A stretch of DNA of 64,000 nt, taken from the NCBI RefSeq assembly GCF_026162625.1, contig NZ_JAOTBD010000006.1, forward strand, positions 89,889 to 153,888, read 5' to 3'. The translations under genes were made by a program, and so were the position numbers. Of the stretch, positions 47,048 to 58,230 are shown in pieces (positions within the stretch are counted from its first letter, which is position 1; each line of letters opens with the position of its first letter). The notes beneath the pieces were generated by a model, which saw only the letters and a program-made list of their open reading frames with translations, did not search any database and was not told the DNA's origin. This stretch comes from Paracoccus beibuensis (GTDB lineage: Bacteria > Pseudomonadota > Alphaproteobacteria > Rhodobacterales > Rhodobacteraceae).

Positions 47048-48349
47048 ATGAACGAATATTTCAAGCTGTCCGAAAAGGGCAGCAGCATCAGGACCGAAGT
47101 GATCGCGGGCCTGACCACCTTCCTGACCATGGCCTATATCATCTTCGTGAACCCGGACATCCTGTCGACCACGGGGATGGATCGGGACGCTGTCTTCGTG
47201 GCCACCTGCCTGGCCGCGGCGGCGGGGTCGCTGATCATGGGGCTGTGGGCCAACTGGCCCATCGGCATGGCACCGGGGATGGGGCTGAACGCCTTCTTCG
47301 CCTTCACCGTGGTCGGCGTCATGGGTTTCACCTGGCAGCAGGCACTGGGCGCCGTGCTGATCAGCGGCCTGATCTTCCTGTTCCTGTCGGTGACCGGCAT
47401 CCGGCGCTGGCTGATCGCGGGCATCCCCGCATCCATGCGCAGCGCCATCGCGGCGGGCATTGGGCTGTTCCTGGCGATCATCGCGCTGCAGGGGTCCGGC
47501 ATCGTCGTCGACAACCCGGCCACGCTGGTGGCGCTTGGCGACCTGACGCAGATCGGCACGCTGCTGACGATCGGCGGGTTCTTCCTTATTGTCGCCCTCG
47601 ATGCGCTGCGGGTAACGGGGGCGATCCTGATCGGCATCCTGATCGTCACGGTCATCGCGATCCTGCTGGGTGTCAGCAGCTTCGGCGGGGTCGTCTCGAT
47701 GCCGCCGTCGATCGCGCCGACCTTCCTGCAGCTTGACCTGGCGGGCGCGCTGACCTTCGGCATCTTCCAGGTGGTCCTGGTCATGGTCCTGGTCGAGGTC
47801 TTCGATGCCACCGGCACGCTGATCGGCGTGGCCAAGCGCGCCGGCTTGCTGACCGAGGGACCGACGCACCAGAACCCGAACCTGGGCCGCGCGCTGATGG
47901 CAGATTCCACGGCAATCACGGCAGGGGCATTATTGGGCACCTCATCGACCACGGCGTACGTCGAGAGCGCGTCGGGTGTGCAGGCGGGCGGGCGCACCGG
48001 CCTGACCGCCGTCGTGGTTGGCGTGCTGTTCCTGGCCGCAATGTTCTTTGCGCCGCTGGCAGGGTCGGTTCCGGTTTATGCGACCGCGCCGGCGCTGCTC
48101 TTTGTGGCGACGCTGATGGTGCGCGAACTGTCAGAAGTCACCTGGGACGACGTCACCGAGGCGGCGCCGTCGGTGTTGACGGCGATCGCCATGCCCCTGA
48201 CCTATTCGATCGCGAACGGGTTGGCTTTCGGCTTCATCAGCTATGCCGTCATCAAGCTGCTGACCGGTCGCGCGTCCGAGGTTCATGCCGCGACCTGGCT
48301 GATCGCGGCGCTGTTCGTGGCGAAATACGCGCTCTACGGCGCTCACTGA
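47048..48349 (+). CDS. Purine permease, AzgA-like (NCS2 superfamily)
   Basis: 433 aa with 12-13 predicted helices. The ATG at 47048 follows GAGGGGAAC. EVIAGLTTFLTMAYIIFVNP (about 17-36), GMGLNAFFAF (about 77-86) and DSTAITAGALLGTSSTTAY (about 290-308) are AzgA-type (adenine/guanine/hypoxanthine). It would bring purines to guaD and xdhABC. The 3' end overlaps the next, convergent gene by 7 bp. Confidence 0.9.
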   Translation: MNEYFKLSEKGSSIRTEVIAGLTTFLTMAYIIFVNPDILSTTGMDRDAVFVATCLAAAAGSLIMGLWANWPIGMAPGMGLNAFFAFTVVGVMGFTWQQALGAVLISGLIFLFLSVTGIRRWLIAGIPASMRSAIAAGIGLFLAIIALQGSGIVVDNPATLVALGDLTQIGTLLTIGGFFLIVALDALRVTGAILIGILIVTVIAILLGVSSFGGVVSMPPSIAPTFLQLDLAGALTFGIFQVVLVMVLVEVFDATGTLIGVAKRAGLLTEGPTHQNPNLGRALMADSTAITAGALLGTSSTTAYVESASGVQAGGRTGLTAVVVGVLFLAAMFFAPLAGSVPVYATAPALLFVATLMVRELSEVTWDDVTEAAPSVLTAIAMPLTYSIANGLAFGFISYAVIKLLTGRASEVHAATWLIAALFVAKYALYGAH

Positions 48350-48564
48350 CGGCGGGTCAGCCTGCCTGCCGCGGCGAAGGCCAGCGGGCTGACCACCAGC
48401 GACAGGGCGAAGGCCACCGGCCACGCCGTCAGGAAGGCCATCAGCCAGCGCCCCACGAAGCCGGGACCGGCACCCATGTGGACCAGCGTCGCATAGCCGC
48501 TCATCAGGCAGGCCATCATCGTCGAGATCAGGAATTGTGCGGTCAGTATCGTCTTTCTGGGCAT
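48343..48564 (-). CDS. DUF2798 small membrane protein
   Basis: 73 aa, two predicted helices (about 5-28 and 40-65). The start at 48564 has AAAGGA upstream. It converges on and overlaps the permease. Function unknown. Confidence 0.75.
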   Translation of the reverse strand: MPRKTILTAQFLISTMMACLMSGYATLVHMGAGPGFVGRWLMAFLTAWPVAFALSLVVSPLAFAAAGRLTRRQ

Positions 48565-48748
48565 GCAGCCGTTCCTTTCGTCGGACGAGGGGCTGCACAT
48601 GCACAGCATCCCCCGAATTTGGGTGGATGCCGCGGGTTCCGGGCGAACCCGGACTAGCTCTCGAAGGATGCGAGGGCCGGGATGACCAACCGGCCTGTCG
48701 TTTTTCGGCGCGCCTGACGTAACCCGTCCGCGAGCGACGCGCAAGCGG

Positions 48749-49561
48749 TCACGACGTGCGTCCGCCCATCGCCTCGGTCAGGCTGGCGGCGGCGGCGACG
48801 ACGACCGCCCCCAGCGTCTTGACGTGTTCCGCCCCGATGCGATGCGACGGGCCGCTGACCGAGATCCCGGCCACGGCCTCCCCGGCGATGTCGAAGACGG
48901 GGGCGGCGATACAGCGCATGCCGCGGGTGCGTTCCTCGTCGTCAAAGGAAAAGCCGCGATGGCGGATGCGCGCAAGATCGGCCTGCAGCGCCTGAGGCTC
49001 GATCAGCGTCTTGTCCGTAAACCGCTCCAGCGTGTTGCGGTTCAGCAGGGCATCGACCGCGGATGTTCGCCCGAACGCCAGAAGCGCCTTGCCGATTCCC
49101 GAGGCGTGCAGGGGCGATCGCGTTCCCGGCGGAAAGAAGGCGCGGATCGTCTCCTGCGTCTCGACCTGGCTGACGAACAGCACCGCGTCGCCTTGCAGGA
49201 TGCCCAGGTTGGCCGTTTCTCCGGTGTGCTCCATCAGCTGGCGCATGACGGGTCGGGCGCGCTCGATGATGCCCGACCGGCGCATGAATGCGGACCCCAG
49301 TCGGAAGGCGGTGGGGCCGATATTCCAGGCCTGCGTCGCCGCATCGCTTTCGACCATGCCGCGTGTGGCCAGCGTGTGCAGGACCCGGTGCACGGTCGAG
49401 GCGGGCTGGCCGGCACGCTCGGCCACCTCGGACAGGGTCAGGCCGGGATGGGCGGCCAGCAGGTCCAGCAGATCCAGCGCGCGGTCCAGCGCCTGCACGG
49501 TTCCGGGCGCGTCGGGCAGCGCCTTGCGCGGACGGCCGCGGCGGCGGGTCGGATCGGCCAT
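48749..49561 (-). CDS. IclR-family transcriptional regulator
   Basis: 270 aa. Winged HTH at about 25-85 (LTLSEVAERAGQPASTVHRVLHTL), effector domain about 100-268. The start at 49561 has GGAGGG ten bases upstream. It is divergent from uraH, so the purine genes are its probable targets, as with AllR. The 223-bp spacer shows no obvious long palindrome. Confidence 0.9.
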   Translation of the reverse strand: MADPTRRRGRPRKALPDAPGTVQALDRALDLLDLLAAHPGLTLSEVAERAGQPASTVHRVLHTLATRGMVESDAATQAWNIGPTAFRLGSAFMRRSGIIERARPVMRQLMEHTGETANLGILQGDAVLFVSQVETQETIRAFFPPGTRSPLHASGIGKALLAFGRTSAVDALLNRNTLERFTDKTLIEPQALQADLARIRHRGFSFDDEERTRGMRCIAAPVFDIAGEAVAGISVSGPSHRIGAEHVKTLGAVVVAAAASLTEAMGGRTS

Positions 49562-49784
49562 ACTTTTCCCTCCGTTCAAGATGGTTCGTGTCTGCCGCGA
49601 AAATCAGCGGGCACAAGGGAAAAATGCGCAAATGCGCCCCAAGCTGCAGGAAGATGACCCGGCGGCGGCTATGCAGAGCGCGGGGATTATGCAGGAATCC
49701 TAAAGACTGCCTTGCGCCCCTTTCGCCTCGCGCCCGCGCGCGGATCGGGTATCCATTGGGCGAACCGACACGAAGGGGGCGATG

Positions 49785-50138
49785 ATGCCGGGCTTTCTGA
49801 CGACCCATGTTCTGGACACTGCCCGGGGCCGTCCGGCCCAAGGGATGGAGATCGTCCTCTATCGCCTGCGCGACGGCGAGCGGCACGAACTGGCGCGGCT
49901 GGTCACGAATGCGGACGGACGCACCGACCGCCATATCCTGCCCGCCGAAGACTTCGCCATCGGCACCTATGAGCTGGAATTCCATGCCGGCACCTGGATG
50001 GACGCAAGCGGCGTCGCGGCGGAAAGCCTGCGCTTCCTGGACGTGATCCCCATCCGCTTCGGCATGTCGCAGGACGACCACTATCACGTGCCGCTGCTGG
50101 TCTCGCCCTTCGGGTATTCCACCTATCGGGGCAGCTGA
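49785..50138 (+). CDS. uraH: 5-hydroxyisourate hydrolase
   Basis: 117 aa transthyretin-like enzyme turning 5-hydroxyisourate into OHCU. It ends in YRGS, the family signature, and has [15 protein letters not shown] near the start. Two ATGs (49782 and 49785) are possible; the second lies better behind AAGGGGG. puuD follows after one base. Confidence 0.95.
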   Translation: MPGFLTTHVLDTARGRPAQGMEIVLYRLRDGERHELARLVTNADGRTDRHILPAEDFAIGTYELEFHAGTWMDASGVAAESLRFLDVIPIRFGMSQDDHYHVPLLVSPFGYSTYRGS

Positions 50139-50139
50139 G

Positions 50140-51393
50140 ATGATCCCCGAAACCGTCATCCTGTGGGAGTGGCTGGCCTTCGCCATCCGCTGGACGCATG
50201 TCATCACCGCCATCGCCTGGATCGGGTCGTCCTTCTATTTCATCGCGCTCGACCTGGGCCTGCAGAAGGCCGCGCACCTGCCCAAGGGCGCGCATGGCGA
50301 GGAATGGCAGGTCCACGGCGGCGGCTTCTATCACATCCAGAAATACCTGGTGGCGCCAGAGCGGATGCCCGAGCACCTGACCTGGTTCAAATGGGAAAGC
50401 TATTCGACCTGGCTGTCGGGCGCGGCGCTGCTGATGGTGACGTACTGGGCCGGCGCGAACCTGTTTTTGATCGACCCTGCCAAGGCCGATCTTGCGGTCT
50501 GGCAGGCAATCTTGATCTCTGGCGGGTCGCTGGCGGTGGGCTGGCTGATCTATGACGGGCTCTGCAAGTCGCCCTTGGGCAACCGGCCGACGGTGCTGAT
50601 GCTGCTGCTGTTCGTGGCGTTGGTGGTGATGGGCTGGGGCTATGACCAGGTGTTCACGGGCCGCGCCGCGCTGCTGCACCTGGGCGCGTTCACGGCGACG
50701 ATCATGACCGCGAACGTGTTCCTGATCATCATGCCGAACCAGCGCATCGTCGTGGCCGACCTCAAGGCGGGCAGGGCGCCCGATCCGAAATACGGCAAGA
50801 TCGCCAAGCTGCGATCGACGCACAACAACTACCTGACGCTGCCGGTCGTCTTCCTGATGCTGTCGAACCACTATCCGCTGGCCTTCGCCAGCGAATGGAA
50901 CTGGCTGATCGCGGCGCTGATCTTCCTGATGGGCGTGACCATCCGGCACTTCTTCAACACCATGCATGCCCGCAAGGGGCAGCTGTGGTGGACATGGGCC
51001 GTCACCGCCATGCTGTTCATCGGCATCATGTGGCTGTCGGCGCTGGGGGTGAACCGGGACAGCTATGACGAGGCGATGGCCCGCCCGCTGACCCCCACTG
51101 AGGCGCGATTCGCCAAGGCTGAAGGCTTCGACGAGGTCGCAAGCACCGTGATCGGCCGATGCTCGATGTGCCATGCGCGAGAGCCGGTCTGGGACGGTAT
51201 CCACCACGCGCCAAAGGGGGTGCTGCTGGAAACGCCCGCCGACATCGCCCGCGCCGCGCGAGAGATTTATGTCCAGGCGGGGCTGACGCACGCCATGCCC
51301 CCGGCGAACCTGACGGGGATGGAGGATGCCGAGCGCGACCTGATCCTGCGCTGGTTCCGCCAGGTCGGCGCCTTCGGTGTCGCGGGGCTGTAG
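50140..51393 (+). CDS. puuD: Urate hydroxylase PuuD (membrane, cytochrome c tail)
   Basis: 417 aa. About eight helices in 1-305, then a C-terminal cytochrome c domain with CSMCH (about 343-347) and a late Met (AMPPANL). PuuD oxidises urate to 5-hydroxyisourate using the respiratory chain rather than oxygen directly. Its coupling to uraH fits the next step. Confidence 0.93.
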   Translation: MIPETVILWEWLAFAIRWTHVITAIAWIGSSFYFIALDLGLQKAAHLPKGAHGEEWQVHGGGFYHIQKYLVAPERMPEHLTWFKWESYSTWLSGAALLMVTYWAGANLFLIDPAKADLAVWQAILISGGSLAVGWLIYDGLCKSPLGNRPTVLMLLLFVALVVMGWGYDQVFTGRAALLHLGAFTATIMTANVFLIIMPNQRIVVADLKAGRAPDPKYGKIAKLRSTHNNYLTLPVVFLMLSNHYPLAFASEWNWLIAALIFLMGVTIRHFFNTMHARKGQLWWTWAVTAMLFIGIMWLSALGVNRDSYDEAMARPLTPTEARFAKAEGFDEVASTVIGRCSMCHAREPVWDGIHHAPKGVLLETPADIARAAREIYVQAGLTHAMPPANLTGMEDAERDLILRWFRQVGAFGVAGL

Positions 51394-51399
51394 CCGCAG

Positions 51400-52293
51400 T
51401 CAGAAACTGGGGCGCAATTCCCGCACGGCATAGTCAGAGAACATCTTGACCTTCGGGTCCTGCAACCGCCGATGCGGTGTCAGGCAGCCGAACTGCGCGG
51501 GCAGGGGCGGCACATCGGGCAGCACCCGTTCCAGGCGTCCTTCAGCCAAATCCTGCGCGACCTCGTAGAGCGGACGGTTGGCGATGCCGTGCCCCTCCAG
51601 CGCCCAACCGGTCAGCACGTCGCCGTCATCTGTGTCATAGCGCCCGGACACCGTCATCTTGCGCGGACCCTCCGTCGTGCGCAGCGTCCAATAATATTCG
51701 GGGCTGCGCGGATAGCGCAGCAACAGGCAGTTGTGGTCGGCCAAGTCGTCCGGCGTGCGGGGTGTCCCCGCCGCTTTCAGATAACCGGGCGACGCCACCA
51801 GGACGCGGGGGCAGTCGGCGATCTTGCGCCATTTCAGCGTCGAATCCGCAGGTTCGCCCAGGAAGAACGCCAGGTCGATGGCGTCCTCGACGATATTGAC
51901 GCTGCGGTCCGACAGGCGCAGGCGGATCTCGACCCCCGGATTATCGGCGCAAAAGGCGGGGATCAGCGGCGCGATCAACCGTCGGCCCAGACCTAGCGGT
52001 GCCGTCAGCCGGATCACGCCCTGCGGCTTGCCGGAAAAGCTGCTGACCAGGGCCTCGGCCTCGTCCAGGGTCTCGATCACGCGGCGGGCATGGTCATAGA
52101 AGGCGCGGCCGATCTCGGTCGTGGTCAGCTTGCGCGTCGTGCGGTTCAGCAGCCGGACGCCGAAGCGATTTTCAAGATCCTTGATACGATTCGAGGCAAC
52201 TGCCGGCGAAAGGCGCAGATCCCTGCCCCCCGCGGTGATCGAGCCAAGTTCGACCACGCGCACGAACACGCGCAGGCTTTCCAGATATGACAT
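51400..52293 (-). CDS. LysR-family transcriptional regulator
   Basis: 297 aa. HTH at about 1-60 (GSITAGGRDLRLSPAVASNRIKDLE) and a C-terminal LysR substrate domain. It is divergent from xdhABC (105-bp spacer) and likely controls it. The spacer has TTCTAGAA (52328-52335) and a TTTCAAC half-site. Start at 52293; a TTG six codons up is less likely. Confidence 0.9.
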   Translation of the reverse strand: MSYLESLRVFVRVVELGSITAGGRDLRLSPAVASNRIKDLENRFGVRLLNRTTRKLTTTEIGRAFYDHARRVIETLDEAEALVSSFSGKPQGVIRLTAPLGLGRRLIAPLIPAFCADNPGVEIRLRLSDRSVNIVEDAIDLAFFLGEPADSTLKWRKIADCPRVLVASPGYLKAAGTPRTPDDLADHNCLLLRYPRSPEYYWTLRTTEGPRKMTVSGRYDTDDGDVLTGWALEGHGIANRPLYEVAQDLAEGRLERVLPDVPPLPAQFGCLTPHRRLQDPKVKMFSDYAVRELRPSF

Positions 52294-52398
52294 GTGATGA
52301 TCGGCTTTCAACGAGACGTGTAAAGTCTTCTAGAACGCGGGCGATTTCGCAACCGCTATTTCGCGCCTAGCATCGCTGCCATGCCAGGAAGGACCACC

Positions 52399-53847
<1,449 letters not shown>

Positions 53848-53850
53848 CCG

Positions 53851-56172
53851 ATGAAGGACGACGGGAACACCATCCGGGGCCTGGCCCATCAGGACACCGC
53901 CCATGACAGCGCCGTCAAGCATGTCACCGGACGCGCCGACTATACCGACGATCTGGCCGCGCCCGCGAACCTGGTTCACGCCTATCTGGGCCTGTCTCAA
54001 TGCGCACATGGCCGCATCATCGGCACGGACTTCGCGGAAACTCTGGCCAGCCCCGGCGTGCTGGGCGTGCTGACGGCCGGCGACATTCCAGGGGTCAACG
54101 ACGTCTCTCCGAACGGCAAGAACGACGACCCGATCTTTGCCGACGGGCTGGTGCAGTTCTGGGGCCAGCCTGTCTTCGCCGTCATCGCCGAGACGCGCGA
54201 CCAGGCGCGCCGGGCGGCCCACAAGGCACGCATCACCTATGACGAGCTGCCCCATGCGCTGGATCCGATCGCCGCGCGCGATGCAGGGATGGGCTATGTC
54301 ACCGACCCGCTGACCCTGCGCCGGGGCGACGCGCCACGCGCCATGGCCGCAGCGCCCCGGCGGATCGAGGGGCGGTTCGCGATCGGCGGTCAGGACCACT
54401 TCTATCTGGAGGGCCAGATTGCCATGGCCCTGCCGGGCGAGGACGAGGACGTGGTCGTCAACGTCTCGACCCAGCACCCGTCTGAGGTGCAGCACATGGT
54501 CGCCCATGTCCTGAAGGTGCCCAGCCATTCGGTCGTCGTGAACGTGCGGCGCATGGGTGGCGGCTTTGGCGGCAAGGAAACGCAGATGAACCTGTTCGCC
54601 TGCGTGGCCGCGCTGGCGGCCAAGCGCTGGAACCGGGCGGTCAAGATCCGCCCGGACCGCGACGACGACATGATCGCCACCGGCAAGCGCCACGACTTCG
54701 TCGTCGACTATGCAGTGGGCTTCGACGATGAAGGCCGCATCCGGGCTGTCGAGGGCGACTGGTATGCCCGCTGCGGTTTTTCGGCAGACCTGTCGGGCCC
54801 CGTGACGGATCGGGCGCTGTTTCATGCCGACAATGCCTATTTCTATCCCGATGTGCGCGTCAGCAGCCACCCGATGAAGACGAACACGGTCAGCAACACC
54901 GCCTTCCGGGGCTTTGGCGGACCGCAGGGCGTCATCGTGGCCGAACGGATGATCGAGGAGATCGCCTATGCCCTCGGCCTCGATCCGCTGGAGGTGCGGC
55001 GCCGCAACCTTTACGAGAACGGCCAGCTGACCCCGTACCATCAGGAGGTCAACGACCAGATCCTGCCGCGCCTCCTGGACGAGCTGGAGGCTAGCAGTGA
55101 TTACCAGGCCCGCCGGCAGGCCGTGCTGGACTGGAACGCGCGAATGGATGCGGAGGGCGGCGTCATCCGAAAGGGCATCGCGCTGACGCCGGTCAAGTTC
55201 GGGATCAGCTTCACCGCAACCTGGTTCAACCAGGCGGGCGCGCTGGTCCACATCTACTCCGACGGCTCGATCATGCTGAACCATGGCGGAACCGAGATGG
55301 GGCAGGGGCTGAACACCAAGGTTGCGCAGGTCGTGGCCGAGGCGTTTCAATGCGACATCAAGCGCATCAAGATCACCCGCACGACAACGGAAAAGGTGCC
55401 CAACACATCGGCCACGGCGGCATCGTCGGGAACCGACCTGAACGGCATGGCGGCGTTGGACGCGGCGGACCAGATCAAGGCCCGGCTGGTCGAATTCGTG
55501 GCCGAACGCTGGCAGGTGCCGCCGGACGCCGTGACCTTCGTGCCCGGCCACATCCGGGCGGGCGACCACGAGATCCCCTTCACCGAGGTCATCAAGGCGG
55601 CCTACATGGCGCGCATCCATCTGTCGGCGGCGGGTTTCTACAAGACGCCCAAGATCCACTGGGACCGCGCGACCGGCAAGGGGCGGCCGTTCTATTACTA
55701 TGCCTATGGCGCCGCGGTATCCGAGGTGTCGGTGGATACGCTGACCGGCGAATACGTCATCGACCGCGCCGATGTCCTGCACGACGTGGGCCGCAGCCTG
55801 AACCCGGCCATCGACAAGGGCCAGGTCGAGGGCGCCTTTGTGCAGGGCGCGGGCTGGCTGACGACCGAGGAGCTGTGGTGGGATGCGCAGGGACGACTGC
55901 GAACCCATGCGCCCTCGACCTACAAGGTGCCGCTGGCCAGCGACCGGCCGCGTGTCTTCAACGTCAGGCTGACCGACTGGTCCGAGGCCGCAGAACGCAC
56001 GATCAAGCGATCGAAGGCCGTCGGAGAGCCACCCTTCATGCTGGGCATCAGCGTGTTCGAGGCGATCAACATGGCGGTCGCTTCGGTCGCGGATTACCGC
56101 GAACCCGCGCGGCTGGACGCACCTGCGACGCCGGAACGTGTGCTGATGGCGGTGGAACGGCTGCGCGGATGA
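53851..56172 (+). CDS. xdhB: Xanthine dehydrogenase large subunit (molybdopterin)
   Basis: 773 aa. It binds the Mo cofactor and oxidises hypoxanthine/xanthine to urate. Seen: GGGFGGKE (about 232-239), FRGFGGPQG (about 352-360), GTEMGQGLNTK (about 480-490) and the catalytic-Glu segment AVGEPPFMLG near the end. The stop overlaps xdhC by ATGA. Confidence 0.95.
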   Translation: MKDDGNTIRGLAHQDTAHDSAVKHVTGRADYTDDLAAPANLVHAYLGLSQCAHGRIIGTDFAETLASPGVLGVLTAGDIPGVNDVSPNGKNDDPIFADGLVQFWGQPVFAVIAETRDQARRAAHKARITYDELPHALDPIAARDAGMGYVTDPLTLRRGDAPRAMAAAPRRIEGRFAIGGQDHFYLEGQIAMALPGEDEDVVVNVSTQHPSEVQHMVAHVLKVPSHSVVVNVRRMGGGFGGKETQMNLFACVAALAAKRWNRAVKIRPDRDDDMIATGKRHDFVVDYAVGFDDEGRIRAVEGDWYARCGFSADLSGPVTDRALFHADNAYFYPDVRVSSHPMKTNTVSNTAFRGFGGPQGVIVAERMIEEIAYALGLDPLEVRRRNLYENGQLTPYHQEVNDQILPRLLDELEASSDYQARRQAVLDWNARMDAEGGVIRKGIALTPVKFGISFTATWFNQAGALVHIYSDGSIMLNHGGTEMGQGLNTKVAQVVAEAFQCDIKRIKITRTTTEKVPNTSATAASSGTDLNGMAALDAADQIKARLVEFVAERWQVPPDAVTFVPGHIRAGDHEIPFTEVIKAAYMARIHLSAAGFYKTPKIHWDRATGKGRPFYYYAYGAAVSEVSVDTLTGEYVIDRADVLHDVGRSLNPAIDKGQVEGAFVQGAGWLTTEELWWDAQGRLRTHAPSTYKVPLASDRPRVFNVRLTDWSEAAERTIKRSKAVGEPPFMLGISVFEAINMAVASVADYREPARLDAPATPERVLMAVERLRG

Positions 56173-56900
56173 TCCGTGTCAGGGTCATATCGGCGCGGGG
56201 CTCGACCCCGCGCGAGGCGGGGGCCGAGATGATCGTGACCCGCGACGGCACGCAGGGCACGATCGGCGGCGGACAGCTGGAATACATGGCCATCGACCGC
56301 GCCCGCCAGATGCTGGCGCGCGACGAGGCGGAGGCGCGGATGGACATCCCCCTCGGCCCCGAGATCGGCCAATGCTGCGGTGGCCGCGTGGTCCTGTCGC
56401 TGGACCGTCACGCGCCGACGCCCGATGTCCATCCCGACGTGATGATCTTCGGGGCGGGCCATGTGGGGCGGGCGCTGGCCCGGGCGCTGCAGCCGCTGCC
56501 GGTGAATGCGCTGCTGATCGACAGCCGGCCCGAGGAACTGGACCGCGCCACCGGTCCGACCCTGCTGACCCCCTTGCCCGAGGCGCAGATCCGCGCCGCC
56601 CGGCCCGGCAGCAGTGTGGTGATCCTGACGCACGACCACGCGCTGGACTTCCTGCTGGCAGCGGAGGCGCTGTCGCGGACCGACTTGTCCTATGTCGGCA
56701 TGATCGGCAGCGCAACGAAGCGTGCGCAGTTCACCCACTTTGCCCGCGACCGCGGTATCGATCCGACCGGGCTGGTCTGTCCCATCGGCGCAGGCTTCAG
56801 CCGCGACAAGCGGCCCGAGATCATCGCCACCTTCACTGCCGCCGAACTGATGGCGCGACTCACCTCATCTTCGTTGAACATATACCCATGCAACAGCTGA
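56169..56900 (+). CDS. xdhC: Xanthine dehydrogenase accessory protein XdhC
   Basis: 243 aa. XdhC binds and sulfurates the Mo cofactor before insertion into XdhB. It has ARGSTPREAGAEM (about 9-21), IGGGQLEY (about 32-39), the C-pair CCGG (about 69-72) and the Rossmann motif FGAGHVGRAL. The last residues (about SSLNIYPCNS) overlap the guaD start by 13 bp. Confidence 0.93.
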   Translation: MIRVRVISARGSTPREAGAEMIVTRDGTQGTIGGGQLEYMAIDRARQMLARDEAEARMDIPLGPEIGQCCGGRVVLSLDRHAPTPDVHPDVMIFGAGHVGRALARALQPLPVNALLIDSRPEELDRATGPTLLTPLPEAQIRAARPGSSVVILTHDHALDFLLAAEALSRTDLSYVGMIGSATKRAQFTHFARDRGIDPTGLVCPIGAGFSRDKRPEIIATFTAAELMARLTSSSLNIYPCNS

Positions 56901-58162
56901 TCCGGGGCCGTGTCCTCGACTTCTTCGCCGATCCTGCAAAGACGCAGGACAATCACCGGTTCTGGGAGAACGGCGCCATCCTGGTCGAGAATGGCCGCAT
57001 TTTGGCCGTGGGCGATCACGCCGACCTGTCACGCGACGGCCTTGAGGAAATCGACCATCGCCCGCACCTGATCCTGCCGGGCTTCATCGACCCCCATATC
57101 CATTTCCCGCAGCTGCAGGTCATCGCCAGCTGGGGCGCGCAGCTGCTGGACTGGCTGAACACCTATACCTTCCCGGCCGAGGCGCAGTTTTCCGATCCCG
57201 ACCACGCCGCCCACATGGCGGGGCTGTTCCTGGACCAGCTGACGGCGCACGGCACGACGACCGCCGTCGCCTTCTGCTCCAGCCACAGGACCAGCGCCGA
57301 GGCGCTGTTCGCCGCTGCCCAAGCGCGAAACATGGCCATGATTGCCGGCAAGGTGATGATGGACCGGAACGCCATTCCCGCCGTTCACGACACGCCGCAG
57401 TCCTCGTATGACGACAGCAAGGCGCTGATCGACAGCTGGCACGGACAGGGTCGCCAGCGCTATGCGATCACCCCGCGCTTCGCGATCACCTCCTCGCCCG
57501 AGCAGCTCGAGATGGCGGGCACGCTGACCCGCGAAAACCCCGGTTGCCACGTCCAGACCCACCTGTCCGAGAACCGGGACGAGATCGACTTCACCCTGAG
57601 CCTCTATCCCCAGGCGCGGGATTACCTGGACATCTACGACCACTACGGCCTTCTGGGTCAGCGCACGCTGCTGGGGCACTCGATCCACCTCGAACCTCGT
57701 GAGATTGCCCGCATGGCCGAGACCGGCAGCCGCGCCGTCTTCTGTCCGACGTCGAACCTCTTCCTCGGCTCGGGTCTCTTTGATGCGGACGGGCTGAGGG
57801 CCGCCGGCATCACCAGTGGCATCGCCACGGATGTCGGCGGAGGCACCAGCTGGTCGATGCTGCAGACGCTGAACGAGGGTTACAAGATCCTGCAGTTGCG
57901 CGGCCAAAAGCTTCACCCCTTGGCGGCCTTCCACTGGGCCACGCGCGGAAACGCCATCGCCCTGGGCATGGAGGCCGAGATCGGCACCCTTGCCCCCGGC
58001 AGCGCCGCCGACCTTGTCGTGCTGGATGCCCGCGCCACATCCGCCATGGCTCTTCGCGCCGAACGCGCAGAGAGCCTTGCGGAAGAGCTGTTCGTCCTGC
58101 AGATCATGGGCGACGACCGGGCCGTTGCCCAAACGTATGTCGCCGGCAAACCGCAAAAGTAA
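56888..58162 (+). CDS. guaD: Guanine deaminase
   Basis: 424 aa amidohydrolase. Metal motifs: PGFIDPHIHFPQ (about 63-74), THLSENRDEI (about 224-233), LGHSIHL (about 260-266) and TDVGGG. It converts guanine to xanthine, feeding XdhAB. It is the last gene of the purine cluster; core DNA ends just after it. Confidence 0.94.
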   Translation: MQQLIRGRVLDFFADPAKTQDNHRFWENGAILVENGRILAVGDHADLSRDGLEEIDHRPHLILPGFIDPHIHFPQLQVIASWGAQLLDWLNTYTFPAEAQFSDPDHAAHMAGLFLDQLTAHGTTTAVAFCSSHRTSAEALFAAAQARNMAMIAGKVMMDRNAIPAVHDTPQSSYDDSKALIDSWHGQGRQRYAITPRFAITSSPEQLEMAGTLTRENPGCHVQTHLSENRDEIDFTLSLYPQARDYLDIYDHYGLLGQRTLLGHSIHLEPREIARMAETGSRAVFCPTSNLFLGSGLFDADGLRAAGITSGIATDVGGGTSWSMLQTLNEGYKILQLRGQKLHPLAAFHWATRGNAIALGMEAEIGTLAPGSAADLVVLDARATSAMALRAERAESLAEELFVLQIMGDDRAVAQTYVAGKPQK

Positions 58163-58176
58163 CGTCCTCGCCTGCT

Positions 58177-58206
58177 GCCAGAGTGCCAGAGTGCCAGAGT
58201 GCCAGA
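58177..58206. repeat. 8-bp tandem repeat at the core/mobile junction
   Basis: Three copies of GCCAGAGT plus GCCAGA, 14 bp after guaD and just before the relic region. No gene is seen in 58163-58230. Confidence 0.9.
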
Positions 58207-58230
58207 AAAGCGGAAGCGTGCGCAAGGGCG

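Noticed and set aside
45404..48349. 981-codon plus-strand frame ending in the purine permease
   Set aside because: Only the part from 47048 is the permease, with its own ribosome site. The front is antisense to puuE-uraD.
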